A program made the position numbers and the translations under genes. Under the pieces are notes generated by a model that saw only the letters and a list, made by a program, of their open reading frames with translations, was not told the origin of the DNA and made no database searches. DNA of 64,000 nucleotides from an uncultured Gemmatimonadota bacterium (lineage in GTDB: Bacteria > Latescibacterota > UBA2968 > UBA8231): NCBI GenBank assembly GCA_903893785.1, contig CAITNQ010000180.1, positions 1 to 64,000 of the forward strand. The letters are read 5' to 3'. Of this stretch, positions 8,345-16,970 are shown one piece after another (the stretch's first letter is position 1; every line of letters starts with the position of its first letter).

Positions 8345-8917
8345 CCGTGGGGGCGTGAGGCTACTGACGTGACCTGGCCGAGTCGGCGTAACTCGGCGTC
8401 GAGCCCTCTCGCGGCTTCATCCCGCGCCCTGAAGGTGCTTGCACGGCCCCCCCGCGCCCGATCTATATCTGCATAAATAGCTTGCCTTGCGCCCATCCGT
8501 TCGCTAACATCGAGGCGTTGCGGCAGGCGCTCCCAGCCTTCCCTTGGGCCCGCAGCAGCCGTCGGCCCCTGGCACGCCACGACTGCCGGACGCGGACCGA
8601 ACCTGGCCAGCCGCGCCAACACGCCGCCCGAGAGTTGGCCTCAGGGCCTTGAGCGGGCTCGGACGGCAGGGGGTCAACCGCCCGTCGTTCGCGGTCTGAC
8701 CGGTCGCCGTGGGACGATCCAGGAATGCCCGGTCGGCTGCGTCGAGCACAAACGTTGGCCGCCCCTCGACAGGCGTGATGGCCGGGCCGCAATGCTCCTT
8801 GCGAGGCGGCCAAACCATCGGCGCGCTGCGGCCCTGGGGCGCGTCAGCGGCCGTCGGGCTGGTCTCCCCGGTGCGCCGTGCCGCGGCCAGCGCCGGATCG
8901 ACGGCCGGCGAGCCGGC
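8345..8917. other. Non-coding region between convergent genes
   Basis: 573 bases with no convincing gene on either strand. It contains the hairpin at 8378-8396 and an isolated AT-rich patch at 8461-8480 (ATCTATATCTGCATAAATAG). That patch resembles, in inverse orientation, the AT-rich patch near 19745-19765. Confidence 0.55.
8378..8396 (+). terminator. Short hairpin after the beta-propeller gene
   Basis: CCGAGT (8378-8383) pairs with ACTCGG (8391-8396) across a 7-base loop, 34 bases after the stop. It lacks a T-run and is only a weak terminator candidate. Confidence 0.25.
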
Positions 8918-10207
8918 TCAAGTCCGGGTGACGACGGCCGACGCGTCGCTGGCGTGCGGGCCAGCCGCTGCCGCTTGGCGCACGAGGTCCAGTGTTTGGC
9001 AGGTGCCTGAGGCCACCTTAACCGGGTGGAGGAACATGGCATCCGAGCCGACGAAGTCGCGAATGTAGGCCGGATTGTCCGCCAGGTGGCGGAACGGGGC
9101 GCGCAGCAGGCGCCCCGGGCGCAGTTGGATCGGCCGGCCGGCACTGTCGGCGGCGGCATACAGGGCCGTGGGTATGGCCACCTCGGGGAACAGGTTGGCG
9201 GCCACCATCGGGGCCAGTTGGTCCAGGAAGTCAGGCACCAGCTCGCGCGCCAACGCGAAGCAGTCGCTGACGCCCCGGTAGAGCGCTTCGGTAGGCACGG
9301 CCGGGTAGAGGCCCTCGAACCCGTTGCCAAGTTGGGGGTCTGCCTGGTGTTGAACGGCGTTGCGCACGCGCGGGACCCACATCCACTCACTGTCCGGGTC
9401 GAACCGACGCCGGCGGTGGAAGATACCGCCGTGTCCGGCAGCCAGCGGTGACAGCACCCCGTCGGAATCGAGGCGTGGATGGAGCAGCAGGTCGTCCTGG
9501 ACGAACAACAGGGCATCGCAGTCGCGAATCCGGCCGGTACGGGTCTGCTCCTGAAGGTAGCCATGGACCAGTCCGTGGAACTGCAGCGAGCCGAAGGCGT
9601 ACGCGAAGTAGTTGGGGTGCTCCGGGGCGACACAGGGCAGGACGAAATCGATCACCGGGAAACGCCGCCGGTAGTGGTCATGCCAGACCTGGCAGGTGCG
9701 GGCGTAGTTGTGGTTATACAGAACGACGAGCCGGCAGTGCGGTTCGCGGGGGCACGGCGCGTGGTCGGCGGCACAGGCGTCGATGTAGCTCCGGGCGGTC
9801 GCGCGCCCCAGGCACTGCCTCAGGAAGGTGTAGATCTGGAAATCGTTGAGTTGCGTCCGGGCCAGCGTCACGAAGTCGGGGTTCAGCAGGTAGCCGGAAG
9901 ACGGGGGGACTCGGGTGGCCGCATGGCCTTCCTGGCCCAAGTACCGGCCCGTCTCATCGCAGGACCATCGCCGGAGGCTGGTCAGGTCGTCCAGCCGGAC
10001 GAAATCGATCCACACAGCGGCGGCGGTCGGACCTGTGGATGGGGGTGGGCACAGTCCGCCGCCCAGGAGCGCAAAAACCTCGCTCGGGCGGCTGTCGGCG
10101 TAGACGAAACCGTCCGGTGTGTACGGGCAGGTTATCGGGTAGGCGTGGCCGCGGTGGTCGACCAGCTCCAGTCGCCCGAGTTCGCTGAACTCCAACCGTG
10201 TCGCCAT
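8918..10207 (-). CDS. Unrecognised protein, glycosyltransferase-like, linked to glycan-decoration genes
   Basis: A 429-residue soluble protein starting at the ATG at 10207. I do not recognise the family. The middle (about residues 170-250) has an alternating pattern like a nucleotide-sugar binding fold: CRLVVLYNHNYARTCQVWHDHY, then CDALLFVQDDLLLHP, where QDD could be the metal-binding DxD-like motif of a GT-A fold. The N-terminal ~120 residues are a separate region containing several Trp/Cys residues. It is divergent from, and next to, a run of two sulfotransferases, a GT14-like transferase and a pyruvyl transferase, which supports a role in building or tailoring a glycan. Family membership needs a structure-based search. 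Confidence 0.6.
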   Translation of the reverse strand: MATRLEFSELGRLELVDHRGHAYPITCPYTPDGFVYADSRPSEVFALLGGGLCPPPSTGPTAAAVWIDFVRLDDLTSLRRWSCDETGRYLGQEGHAATRVPPSSGYLLNPDFVTLARTQLNDFQIYTFLRQCLGRATARSYIDACAADHAPCPREPHCRLVVLYNHNYARTCQVWHDHYRRRFPVIDFVLPCVAPEHPNYFAYAFGSLQFHGLVHGYLQEQTRTGRIRDCDALLFVQDDLLLHPRLDSDGVLSPLAAGHGGIFHRRRRFDPDSEWMWVPRVRNAVQHQADPQLGNGFEGLYPAVPTEALYRGVSDCFALARELVPDFLDQLAPMVAANLFPEVAIPTALYAAADSAGRPIQLRPGRLLRAPFRHLADNPAYIRDFVGSDAMFLHPVKVASGTCQTLDLVRQAAAAGPHASDASAVVTRT

Positions 10208-10536
10208 GGGGCCCTCTACGATGGGTCCACGCCCTGGCCGGTTGGGCAGCGGCACCCGGTCGGGTTCGCGCGCCGGTGCGGCCCGGTGGTGTTGGCCGGC
10301 CTTGCGCGCGGGCCGCAGGCCACCCGCCACGCGTCACCCCGGGCACCGCGCCTGTCCGGCGGCGCCGGGTTGACCCAAGATGCGGTACGGTCACGCCCGC
10401 GCGCCAGCGCCGTGACTTGGGGTCTGGAGCAGTTCCGCCTGGCTCGCCCTCTACGTCGGTGGCAGCCGGACCAGTGGGTGCGGTTCGCGGCACCGATTAC
10501 CCCACGACCGGTCCGGGCCAACGCGTGGCGGCCCCG
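10208..10536. other. Divergent intergenic region upstream of the decoration operon
   Basis: 329 bases that presumably hold the promoters of the flanking divergent genes. A TTGACC at about 10371-10376 faces right but has no acceptable -10. GTCACG (10390-10395) and CGTGAC (10411-10416) form a loose inverted repeat. Nothing stronger was seen. Confidence 0.45.
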
Positions 10537-11292
10537 ATGACCGCGGGCGTGGGCGCCGAAGCCACTCGGTTCGTCATCGTGACCGCGGGCCGCACCGGCA
10601 GCACGCGACTGCGCCTGTTGCTCGATTCCCACCCGCGCATCCGCTGTCATGGCGAGTTGTTCGGCGCCAACCTCACGACGCTGGCCGCCGCTGGCTCGCC
10701 AGCCCATGACGGCATGGTTGCCGAACGCGAAAGCGACCCGGTAGCGTTCCTGCGGCGGCGGGCTTTCGAGCCGGCCGGAGCCGCCGCTGTAGGGCTGAAG
10801 ATCCTGTACCGCCAGTTGATGGGGCAGTGGCCGGGGCTGCTCGACCACCTGCAGGCCGACTCGACGATCAAGATCATCCACCTCGTTCGGCGCAACGGCG
10901 TGAAGCGCTTCCTGTCGGAGTATTACGTCGGTACGGTGACGCAGCGGAACCTCTTCTCTGCCGCGGAGGCCCTGCCCCCGATACGGCCCGTGGTCGTGCC
11001 GGTGCCAGCGCTCCTGGAGAGGCTGGTCGCCGTCGAACAGGAGTCTGCCCACTTCCGGCGGCTGCTGGGCGCTCACCCCCTCCATGAGGTGGCCTATGAG
11101 GACTCCCTGGACGACAACGGCCCGGCCATGCAGCGGGTGCTGGCGTTTCTCGGCGTGGCGCAGGCCTGTCTGTCGGCCGATATCCGCAAGATCCTGCCCG
11201 ATGACCTGGGGCGGTTGATCGCCAACTACGAGGAGGTGGCGGCCGCCCTGCGGGGCACACCGTTCGCGTCCATGCTGACCCCACCGCCATGA
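10537..11292 (+). CDS. Sulfotransferase family protein
   Basis: A 251-residue PAPS-dependent sulfotransferase-like protein. The 5'-phosphosulfate loop is seen at residues 15-26 as VTAGRTGSTRLR, close to the N-terminus as expected. A 3'-phosphate binding segment is at about 110-125 (IIHLVRRNGVKRFLSEYY). It would transfer sulfate to a sugar or other acceptor in the cytoplasm. The ATG at 10537 places the phosphate loop at the usual distance from the start. Its stop overlaps the next start (ATGA). Context with GT14-like, pyruvyl-transferase-like and a second sulfotransferase points to a sulfated surface glycan. Confidence 0.8.
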   Translation: MTAGVGAEATRFVIVTAGRTGSTRLRLLLDSHPRIRCHGELFGANLTTLAAAGSPAHDGMVAERESDPVAFLRRRAFEPAGAAAVGLKILYRQLMGQWPGLLDHLQADSTIKIIHLVRRNGVKRFLSEYYVGTVTQRNLFSAAEALPPIRPVVVPVPALLERLVAVEQESAHFRRLLGAHPLHEVAYEDSLDDNGPAMQRVLAFLGVAQACLSADIRKILPDDLGRLIANYEEVAAALRGTPFASMLTPPP

Positions 11293-12212
11293 CCGCCGCG
11301 GTTCCGCTCCCACCCACCGGCACCCTTACCCCGGCCGCGACCGTGGCTCTTCTGGTGCTTGCCTGCCACGCGCCGGCCGTCCTGGGGCAGTTGGCGGCGG
11401 CATGCGATGCCCCTCGGTTCCGGTGCTATGTGCACTTGGACGCCAGGGAGGACCCGGCCACCTACACCGGTCTGTGGGCCTGGCCCGCCCACGTCGAATT
11501 CATCGGCGACCGGTTCCCGGTGTACTGGGGTGGCTTCAACATGATCCGCGCCACCGAGGCACTGGTTCGCCGGGCCCTCGGTGACATGGCCAACCGGGTC
11601 TTTGTGCTGCTCTCCGACGACACCCTGCCGTTGGTTCGGCCAGATCGGCTGTTCGCCGAACTGATGGCGTCGCCGGACCGCATCGACGTGGGCCTGGCGC
11701 GGCGCAACCCACGGTTCCTGACGCGTTACCGGGACTTCTTCTTCTTGGATTCCCCGGCCACCAGTGCGCGCCCGCTGGCGGTTGAGCAGCGGTCCATTGA
11801 CCCGGCCGCCCTGGACGCGCTGGAGCGGCTGGCCCGCTTGCGGGAACGCGGCAAGGTTCCGCTGCGCGAGGTCTGGTCCGGTTCGCAGTGGTGGGCGTTG
11901 AGCCGACCCACGCTGACCGCGGTAACCGCCGAACTGGCCAGCGACGCGTGGTTGCGGGCATCGTTCGAGTTCTCTGCGGTCCCCGACGAAATGGCCATCC
12001 AGACACTGTATGCCAACCGCCTGGGACTGACGGCTCGATCCTTCACCGGGCCCATGTTCGCCGACATGTCGCGCGCTCCCGCGCCCTTCGTATACCGTTC
12101 GTGGGACGAGGTGCCGACCCCCGGAGCCGACAAGCTGTTCATTCGCAAGATCGCCAACGAAGCGGCTGAACCCATGGCGCGCCAGTTGCGCTCGCAATGG
12201 GATGCGTCCTGA
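11289..12212 (+). CDS. GT14-like (core-2/I-branching type) glycosyltransferase
   Basis: A 307-residue protein similar to the bacterial relatives of core-2/I-branching beta-1,6-N-acetylglucosaminyltransferases. Supporting segments are LLVLACHAP near the N-terminus, a YVHLD strand, VFVLLSDDTLPLVRP (the SxxDxPL segment of the family), a GSQWWALSR motif and VPDEMAIQTL, which supplies the acidic pair used in catalysis. It would add a sugar, plausibly a HexNAc or pentose, to a glycan. It overlaps the upstream sulfotransferase by 4 bases and the downstream gene by 11, so the operon is translationally coupled. Donor and linkage are unknown. Confidence 0.78.
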   Translation: MTAAVPLPPTGTLTPAATVALLVLACHAPAVLGQLAAACDAPRFRCYVHLDAREDPATYTGLWAWPAHVEFIGDRFPVYWGGFNMIRATEALVRRALGDMANRVFVLLSDDTLPLVRPDRLFAELMASPDRIDVGLARRNPRFLTRYRDFFFLDSPATSARPLAVEQRSIDPAALDALERLARLRERGKVPLREVWSGSQWWALSRPTLTAVTAELASDAWLRASFEFSAVPDEMAIQTLYANRLGLTARSFTGPMFADMSRAPAPFVYRSWDEVPTPGADKLFIRKIANEAAEPMARQLRSQWDAS

Positions 12213-13020
12213 GGCCCCCGACCCGATCGCCTGCATTGCGGCCTGCTTGGGCCCCGGCGGTCGCTGCCTGTGGATGCCTAACGGAGGCAATCTGGGCGAC
12301 AACCTGATCGCGGCAGCGACCATCCAGCGGTTCGAACGGGCGAGGTTGCCGTGGACCTTCATCCGTGGCCAGCGCCGTTCGGTCGGGCCCCGGGACGTGC
12401 TGGTGTTTGGCGGTGGCGGTAGTCTGGTGGCGCACTACGCGGGAGGGGTGCAGTGCGTGGCCTCGCTGCTTGCCCTGGGCGCGCCGGTGGTGGTGCTGCC
12501 CCAGACGGCAAACGGCCACGAGAGCTTCTGGCGGGGGGTCAGCACAGTCACGGTCTTCTGCCGTGATGCCGCGTCTCTGGCGCATATGCGGCAGTTCGGC
12601 CACCTCGCGTCGTGGCCGGCCGATGACCTGGCAGTGGATCTGGACCTGACCCAAGATCCCTTGGCCACGGTGCAGGCGCTCCGGCAGTCGCTGGCCACAC
12701 AGGGCCGAGAGCGCGTGCTGGAGGCGTTCCGAAGCGACCCGGAGGCAGCCCGGCCACAGCCCGAGGGCGCCCTCGACATATCCGCTTGCGCCTATCCCCC
12801 ACTGACCAGTACGGCCTCGATATACGGCAGCGCCTGCGCCTTCCTGGCGGTACTGGCTACCTACACCGAGATCCGCACAGATCGGCTGCATGTGGCGATC
12901 GCCGGCGGCTTGCTGGGTGTGCCGACGCTGCTGCTGGAAGACCGCTATGGCAAGAACCGGGGGGTGTTCGAGGCATCGCTGCAGCACCGCTTCCCGTGCG
13001 TGCGTCTTGGGGGCGCATGA
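12202..13020 (+). CDS. Polysaccharide pyruvyl transferase family protein
   Basis: A 272-residue protein of the polysaccharide pyruvyl transferase (CsaB-like) family. Residues about 27-36 (NGGNLGDNLI) are the N-terminal glycine-rich segment, VLVFGGGGSL (about 67-76) the second one, and TDRLHVAIAGGLLGVP (about 226-241) the signature with RLH. Relatives transfer pyruvate from phosphoenolpyruvate to a sugar, giving a ketal that adds negative charge and can serve as an S-layer anchoring site. The ATG at 12202 lies 11 bases inside the preceding gene. The stop overlaps the next start (ATGA). Confidence 0.8.
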   Translation: MRPEAPDPIACIAACLGPGGRCLWMPNGGNLGDNLIAAATIQRFERARLPWTFIRGQRRSVGPRDVLVFGGGGSLVAHYAGGVQCVASLLALGAPVVVLPQTANGHESFWRGVSTVTVFCRDAASLAHMRQFGHLASWPADDLAVDLDLTQDPLATVQALRQSLATQGRERVLEAFRSDPEAARPQPEGALDISACAYPPLTSTASIYGSACAFLAVLATYTEIRTDRLHVAIAGGLLGVPTLLLEDRYGKNRGVFEASLQHRFPCVRLGGA

Positions 13021-13682
13021 CGACACCGGGACAGGCACCCGATGGGGTGCCGCGGCAAGGCATCCTGCCTGTGGCGTCGGCGAGTCGCGCCGTGGGTTAC
13101 AGGGGCCCGTCCCACGCCGACCCGGAACGGCCGCGGCGCAAGGTTTTCGGCGTTGGGTGGGCCAAGACGGGCACCAAAACCCTCGGCGGCTGCCTGCGAC
13201 TTCTCGGTTACGACCACCAGAGCCAGAACCTTGCGCTGCTGCCGCAGATCATGCAGGGCGACTACGCCAAACTCCTGCGTGTGGCAGCGGCCAAGGAGAG
13301 CTTCGAGGATTGGCCGTGGTTGCTGCTTTTCCGCCAGTTGGACCAAGCCTTCCCGGGGAGCCGCTTCGTGCTGACAACCCGGGCTCCCGGGCGCTGGCTG
13401 ACCAGCTACCGCTGCATGTTGGCCGCTGCAGGGGAGCCGTCGCCCTTTCTGGCCCAGGTGCGCCAGTACCTGTATGGCTTCGACTGCAGCAGGGCCACGG
13501 ACGACCAGTTACTGGCTCGCTTCACCCGGCACAACCTGGAGGTGATCACCTACTTCCGGAACCGCGGCGACGACCTGTTGGTGGTTGACTGGGAGCGGGG
13601 CGACGGTTGGTCGCAGCTGTGCGCCTTTCTGCAGCTCCCCATCCCAGCGGCGCCGTTTCCCCATCTGAACCGGCGCCCTTGA
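13017..13682 (+). CDS. Second sulfotransferase-like protein
   Basis: A 221-residue protein. Residues about 44-56 (VGWAKTGTKTLGG) form a phosphate-binding loop of the KTGTKS/T type seen in Sulfotransfer_4-like proteins, and RFVLTTRAPGRWLTSY (about 115-130) matches the following nucleotide-binding segment. The sequence ends with FLQLPIPAAPFPHLNRR, a typical C-terminal sulfotransferase motif. The ~40 residues before the loop look disordered. The start overlaps the previous stop by 4 bases. It is clearly different from the first sulfotransferase, so two different positions or acceptors may be sulfated. Confidence 0.78.
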   Translation: MTTPGQAPDGVPRQGILPVASASRAVGYRGPSHADPERPRRKVFGVGWAKTGTKTLGGCLRLLGYDHQSQNLALLPQIMQGDYAKLLRVAAAKESFEDWPWLLLFRQLDQAFPGSRFVLTTRAPGRWLTSYRCMLAAAGEPSPFLAQVRQYLYGFDCSRATDDQLLARFTRHNLEVITYFRNRGDDLLVVDWERGDGWSQLCAFLQLPIPAAPFPHLNRRP

Positions 13683-13879
13683 GGCGCTCTGATGGCACGC
13701 TGCGGCACCGGGTGCTGAGCTACCGCCCGGCGCCGGCGGCTCGCCGCATGCTGCCGCGCCGGCTGGGCCGGTGACGCCACCGACGCTCGGAGAGCCCCTT
13801 ACGCCGGGTCCCGTGGGGCAAGGGCGCGGCCGGCGAGGCGCGGGTACACGCCCCACAGTGCCGGGATGGGCCCCAAGCA

Positions 13880-14284
13880 ATGGCCACGGTCTTCACCCCG
13901 CCACTGGCCAGTGATCGCTGCGTTCCGTGGGTCAGCGCCCGCGCCCGCGCCCGCGCCAGCGCCGGCTGGCTGCAGATGGAGGTATCTGACGAGCCGGGCC
14001 GGGCAGCGACCGGTTGCTGGACCACGGCCTACCAGGCGCTGGGCGGGGGTTCCGCCAGCCAGCCCGAATGCGGCGCCGCCATCGGATGGCGCCGGGCCCT
14101 GCGGTTGCCCGCAGGACCGATCCGGCTGCACTTTGACCTCGGCCAGGCGCGGCTGTTTCCGTGCGGCACCACCGCGGTTGAGGGCGGCGGCGCAAACCGG
14201 CGACGACCTTGGGGGCGTCAGGCCACGGCGGCGCGCATCGGCGCTCGTGGGCGTCAGCGCCCCGCCCACAGTAGTCAGGCGTGA
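13880..14284 (+). pseudogene. Degraded copy of the C-terminal domain of the beta-propeller protein
   Basis: Translation from the ATG at 13880 gives a stretch that aligns with the last ~105 residues of the protein at 6746-8344. The remnant reads ASAGWLQMEVSDEPGRA where the intact gene reads ASAGWLRVEVLDEHGRA; LRLPAGPIRLHFDLGQARLF matches PRLPAGPIRLRFHLHEARLF, and SASQPECGAAI matches TASQPQCRIAI. The resemblance continues at DNA level past the intact gene's stop: the TAA is CGA here, followed by the shared GGGGGCGT-AGGC context. The copied block is about 340 bases (near 8030-8365 and 13880-14225). No propeller domain precedes it. An expanded GCGCCC hexamer tract (13935-13964) interrupts the homology. 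A short expressed protein is possible but unlikely. Confidence 0.7.
13935..13964. repeat. Hexamer tandem repeat, GCGCCC x5 (imperfect)
   Basis: Three exact GCGCCC units followed by GCGCCA and GCGCCG. It lies inside the domain remnant and accounts for an Ala-Arg run absent from the parental gene, consistent with replication slippage in sequence no longer under selection. Confidence 0.7.
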
Positions 14285-14480
14285 ATCAGCACCAAGCGAC
14301 GGTGCCAGCGCGACTAGCCACCGATTGGCGTCCCACGCCTGGGCTCAGCCGGTGTCTTGCTCAGGAAAGCGGCGCGGCCGGGCGGTAGCCAGGCTCCGCG
14401 GCCGGCGTGGCAGGGACGGGGCGCTCGTTGCGTCGGCGCCCCGCGCCGGGCCAACCACCACCCATCCGCACGAGGCGGCC

Positions 14481-16583
14481 ATGGCCAACGTTGAGGGTCC
14501 AGCAACGGTAACGTTCTATGTATCACCTGCCGGCAACGACTCATGGTCAGGAGTGCTTGCTGATCCGAACGCCACCGGCACAGACGGGCCATTTGTCACG
14601 CCGCACCGCGCCCGGGACGCCGTCCGCGAACTGCGGCAGCATGGGGGCGCGTCCGGGTCCGCAGTCCGGGTCCTGTTCCGCGGCGGCCGGCACTACCTGG
14701 AGCGTCCCCTGGTCCTGGGCCCGGAAGACAGCGGTACGGCGTCGCTGCCGGTCGTTTACGCGGCCTGCCCGGACGAGGCACCCGTGCTCAGCGGCGGCCG
14801 GGTGATCGCCGACTGGCGGCCCTACCGGGACGGCATCCTGCAGGCCGACCTGCCCATGGCGCGGGGCCGCCGCTGGTGGTTCCGCCAGCTCTTCTGCGAC
14901 GGCCGGCGGCTGGCGCGCGCGTCGTGGCCCAAACCCGAACCCGGCAACCCCCTCGGCGGCTGGATGTGCGTCGAGGCCGACGCTAGTGAAGGCGACCGTG
15001 ACGCCTTCGTGTTCCGAACGGGCGACCTGCCACGCCGGTGGGCTCACCCGCGACAGGCCGAAGTACATATATACGTGGGCCACAACTGGCTCAACGAGAC
15101 GGTGGCGGTCGAGAGTATCGACTGGGACCGCCGGTTGATCCGGTTGGCGCGTCCGCTGTTTCAGTTGGATCGTGCGCCATGGTTCGTGCACGTGCCGATC
15201 GGCCCGCCCCAACGGTTCCGGATTGAGAATGTTCTCGAGGAACTCGACCGACCCGGTGAATGGTGTCTGGATGGCGAGGCCGGTCGTGTCTACCTGCGGC
15301 CGCCTGAGCCCACCGCGTCGGCCACCATCGTCGCCCCCGCGCTGCATTGTCTGGTGGACCTGCGCCGGGCCCAGCACGTTATCCTTTCCGGGCTGACCTT
15401 CACCGAGACCATGGACGGCGACGACTACCACCGGGAGGGGCACGAGGGGTACGGCGATGGCACTTTCCCCCGCCGGGGGCTCTCGTACGGCGGCGAAGCC
15501 GTGCATCTGAGCGCCGCCAGCCACTGCGTCGTTGAGCACTGCCGCTTCGACTCAGTCGGCGCGTCGGCGATCTACCTGGAGGGGGCCTGCTCACGTAACC
15601 ATTTGCGGCGCAACACTATCGTCGCCGCCGGGTCGTACGGGGTGGCGATGGTCGGCACCCGCGAAGCCCACCCGATGGACAACCGGGTCGAGGACAACGA
15701 TATCAGCCGGTGCGGCGAGCTGAACAAATACGCCAACGCCGTCTTCCTGGGCCTGTCCAACATGAACGTGGTGGCCCACAACTCGATCCACGACCTGCCC
15801 CACGTGGCCATTGGTCTGGGTGGCAGTGGATTCGGGCGCAACCTGATCGAGTACAACGAGATCCGGCGTGTGGACCTGGAGATCAGCGACAGCGGCGCGA
15901 TCAACGCCTGGATGGAGGATCCGTACCCCGGGATCCGCGCCGATGTGGAGCGTTCGGGGCACCTTATTCGTCACAACCTGATCGCCGATGTGCCGGGAGT
16001 CCGGGTCGAGGCCGACGGCCGCCTGACGCGACCGGCACACGACCGCAGCTCGCTGACCATGGCCATCTATCTGGACACCTGCTCGAGCAACTGCCTGGTG
16101 ACCGGGAATGTGATCCTCAGAGCCGGCCGCTACGGCGTCTACCTGCAGGGCGGACGCAACAACGTGGTCGAGAACGACCTCATCGTCGACTGTGGATGCG
16201 CCGCCGCCTTCAGCGACCTGGTGGCTCACTGGTTCGCACCCCACATGGCCCACTACATGGCCGGCAATCGCTTTGTCCGTAATGTGTTCGTGTCCGACCG
16301 GGCAGACGCCTGCCTGTACCAGCTGATCAACTGGAACGAACGGCACACCGCCCAGTGCGAGGAGAACATCTTCTGCGTGCCCGCCAGCCAGCCCGTTCTG
16401 CTGCTCGACCAGGCCGAGATGACCTGGGAACAGTGGCAGGAGCGCGGTTTTGACTGCTCGTCGCAGATCACCGATCCAGGCCTGCGCCGCACCGCGACCG
16501 GTGCCGAACTGGCCGCCGACACGCCGGCGGCGGCGCTGGGGTTCGTGCCCATCGACCTGACGCGCATCGGCATTCGGCCCTAG
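14481..16583 (+). CDS. Right-handed parallel beta-helix carbohydrate-active protein (GH141/PL-like)
   Basis: A 700-residue protein. The N-terminus TFYVSPAGNDSWSG followed by GTDGPFVTPHRARDAVREL is the entry seen in large beta-helix proteins such as GH141 and DUF1565-type members. Residues ~300-620 contain many short beta-helix rungs with N-x-I/V ladders (NTIVAAGSYGVAM, NDISRCGELNKYANAVFLG, NSIHDLPHVAIGLGG, NVILRAGRYGVYLQGGRNNV). Such proteins cleave or bind acidic or fucosylated polysaccharides; the active site cannot be assigned here. No classical signal peptide is visible at this start. The ATG at 14481 is preferred because GAGG lies 6 bases upstream and because the frame further upstream runs antisense-like across the remnant. 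It could feed substrates to the GH88-like enzyme. Confidence 0.75.
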   Translation: MANVEGPATVTFYVSPAGNDSWSGVLADPNATGTDGPFVTPHRARDAVRELRQHGGASGSAVRVLFRGGRHYLERPLVLGPEDSGTASLPVVYAACPDEAPVLSGGRVIADWRPYRDGILQADLPMARGRRWWFRQLFCDGRRLARASWPKPEPGNPLGGWMCVEADASEGDRDAFVFRTGDLPRRWAHPRQAEVHIYVGHNWLNETVAVESIDWDRRLIRLARPLFQLDRAPWFVHVPIGPPQRFRIENVLEELDRPGEWCLDGEAGRVYLRPPEPTASATIVAPALHCLVDLRRAQHVILSGLTFTETMDGDDYHREGHEGYGDGTFPRRGLSYGGEAVHLSAASHCVVEHCRFDSVGASAIYLEGACSRNHLRRNTIVAAGSYGVAMVGTREAHPMDNRVEDNDISRCGELNKYANAVFLGLSNMNVVAHNSIHDLPHVAIGLGGSGFGRNLIEYNEIRRVDLEISDSGAINAWMEDPYPGIRADVERSGHLIRHNLIADVPGVRVEADGRLTRPAHDRSSLTMAIYLDTCSSNCLVTGNVILRAGRYGVYLQGGRNNVVENDLIVDCGCAAAFSDLVAHWFAPHMAHYMAGNRFVRNVFVSDRADACLYQLINWNERHTAQCEENIFCVPASQPVLLLDQAEMTWEQWQERGFDCSSQITDPGLRRTATGAELAADTPAAALGFVPIDLTRIGIRP

Positions 16584-16593
16584 GACAGCTCGC

Positions 16594-16607
16594 CAGGAGG
16601 GCTCCTG
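16594..16607 (+). terminator. Hairpin after beta-helix gene
   Basis: CAGGA (16594-16598) and TCCTG (16603-16607) can pair around a GGGC loop 10 bases after the stop. It is short and has no T-run. Confidence 0.3.
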
Positions 16608-16633
16608 ACGGACGGCGGGCGATGGCTCGTGGC

Positions 16634-16794
16634 GTGGCGGCGACACCCGGGGGCGGGTCCCAGCCCGGCGTCGGGGAGCACGAGGTGCGGGCGCCGACGC
16701 AGGCGCTGAGGCGAACGACGCGGCCCGGCCGCTGCGTGCCCCAGCCCGGCCTCGGCGTCGGGGGCGCCGACGGTGCCAGGGCAGGCCCCCTGGA
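16634..16794 (+). repeat. Intergenic repeat copy A
   Basis: Imperfect ~160-base repeat also found at 19931-20085 in the same orientation. The best-conserved part is GGGGGCGCCGACGGTGCC plus AGGGCAGG at 16760-16785, which differs from copy B by one base in 26. GAGGCGAACG (16708-16717) and GTGTCGGGG-like segments align as well. The two copies flank the hybrid histidine kinase gene. Confidence 0.55.
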
Positions 16795-16970
16795 GCTGGC
16801 GGGCAGGCTGGCTGAACGGGCGTCCGACCAGAGCTTCCTGGCAGGCTCCCTGCCCATGGCGGGGCAAGCCTCCGGCGGATCTTCTCAGCAACCAGTGGCA
16901 GGCGGCCGAGGTACTGCCGGGTCAACCGAGCCGGCATGCCACGCCGGTGCGCCAGAGGAGGGAAGATCGC

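Larger units (their letters stand above)
13683..14480. other. Gap containing a gene remnant
   Basis: 798 bases between the second sulfotransferase and the beta-helix gene. The central part is the degraded domain copy described separately. The rest shows no gene. A small GCACC/GGTGC palindrome at 13705-13715 follows the sulfotransferase stop. Confidence 0.6.
16584..16970. other. Gap between convergent genes
   Basis: 387 bases between the beta-helix gene and the hybrid kinase stop. It holds the short hairpin at 16594-16607 and repeat copy A. No gene recognised. Confidence 0.6.

Noticed and set aside
10390..10416. Inverted repeat GTCACG/CGTGAC upstream of the sulfotransferase
   Set aside because: Arms are only 6 bases with a 15-base spacer, expected by chance in this composition; no promoter elements fit around it.
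13935..13964. CRISPR-like or functional minisatellite
   Set aside because: Only five 6-base units without spacers; simple slippage explains it.
13866..14480. Upstream extension of the beta-helix gene giving a 905-residue protein
   Set aside because: The extension reads the domain remnant in another frame, is Arg/Ala/Pro-rich and has no family resemblance; the ATG at 14481 gives the normal N-terminus.
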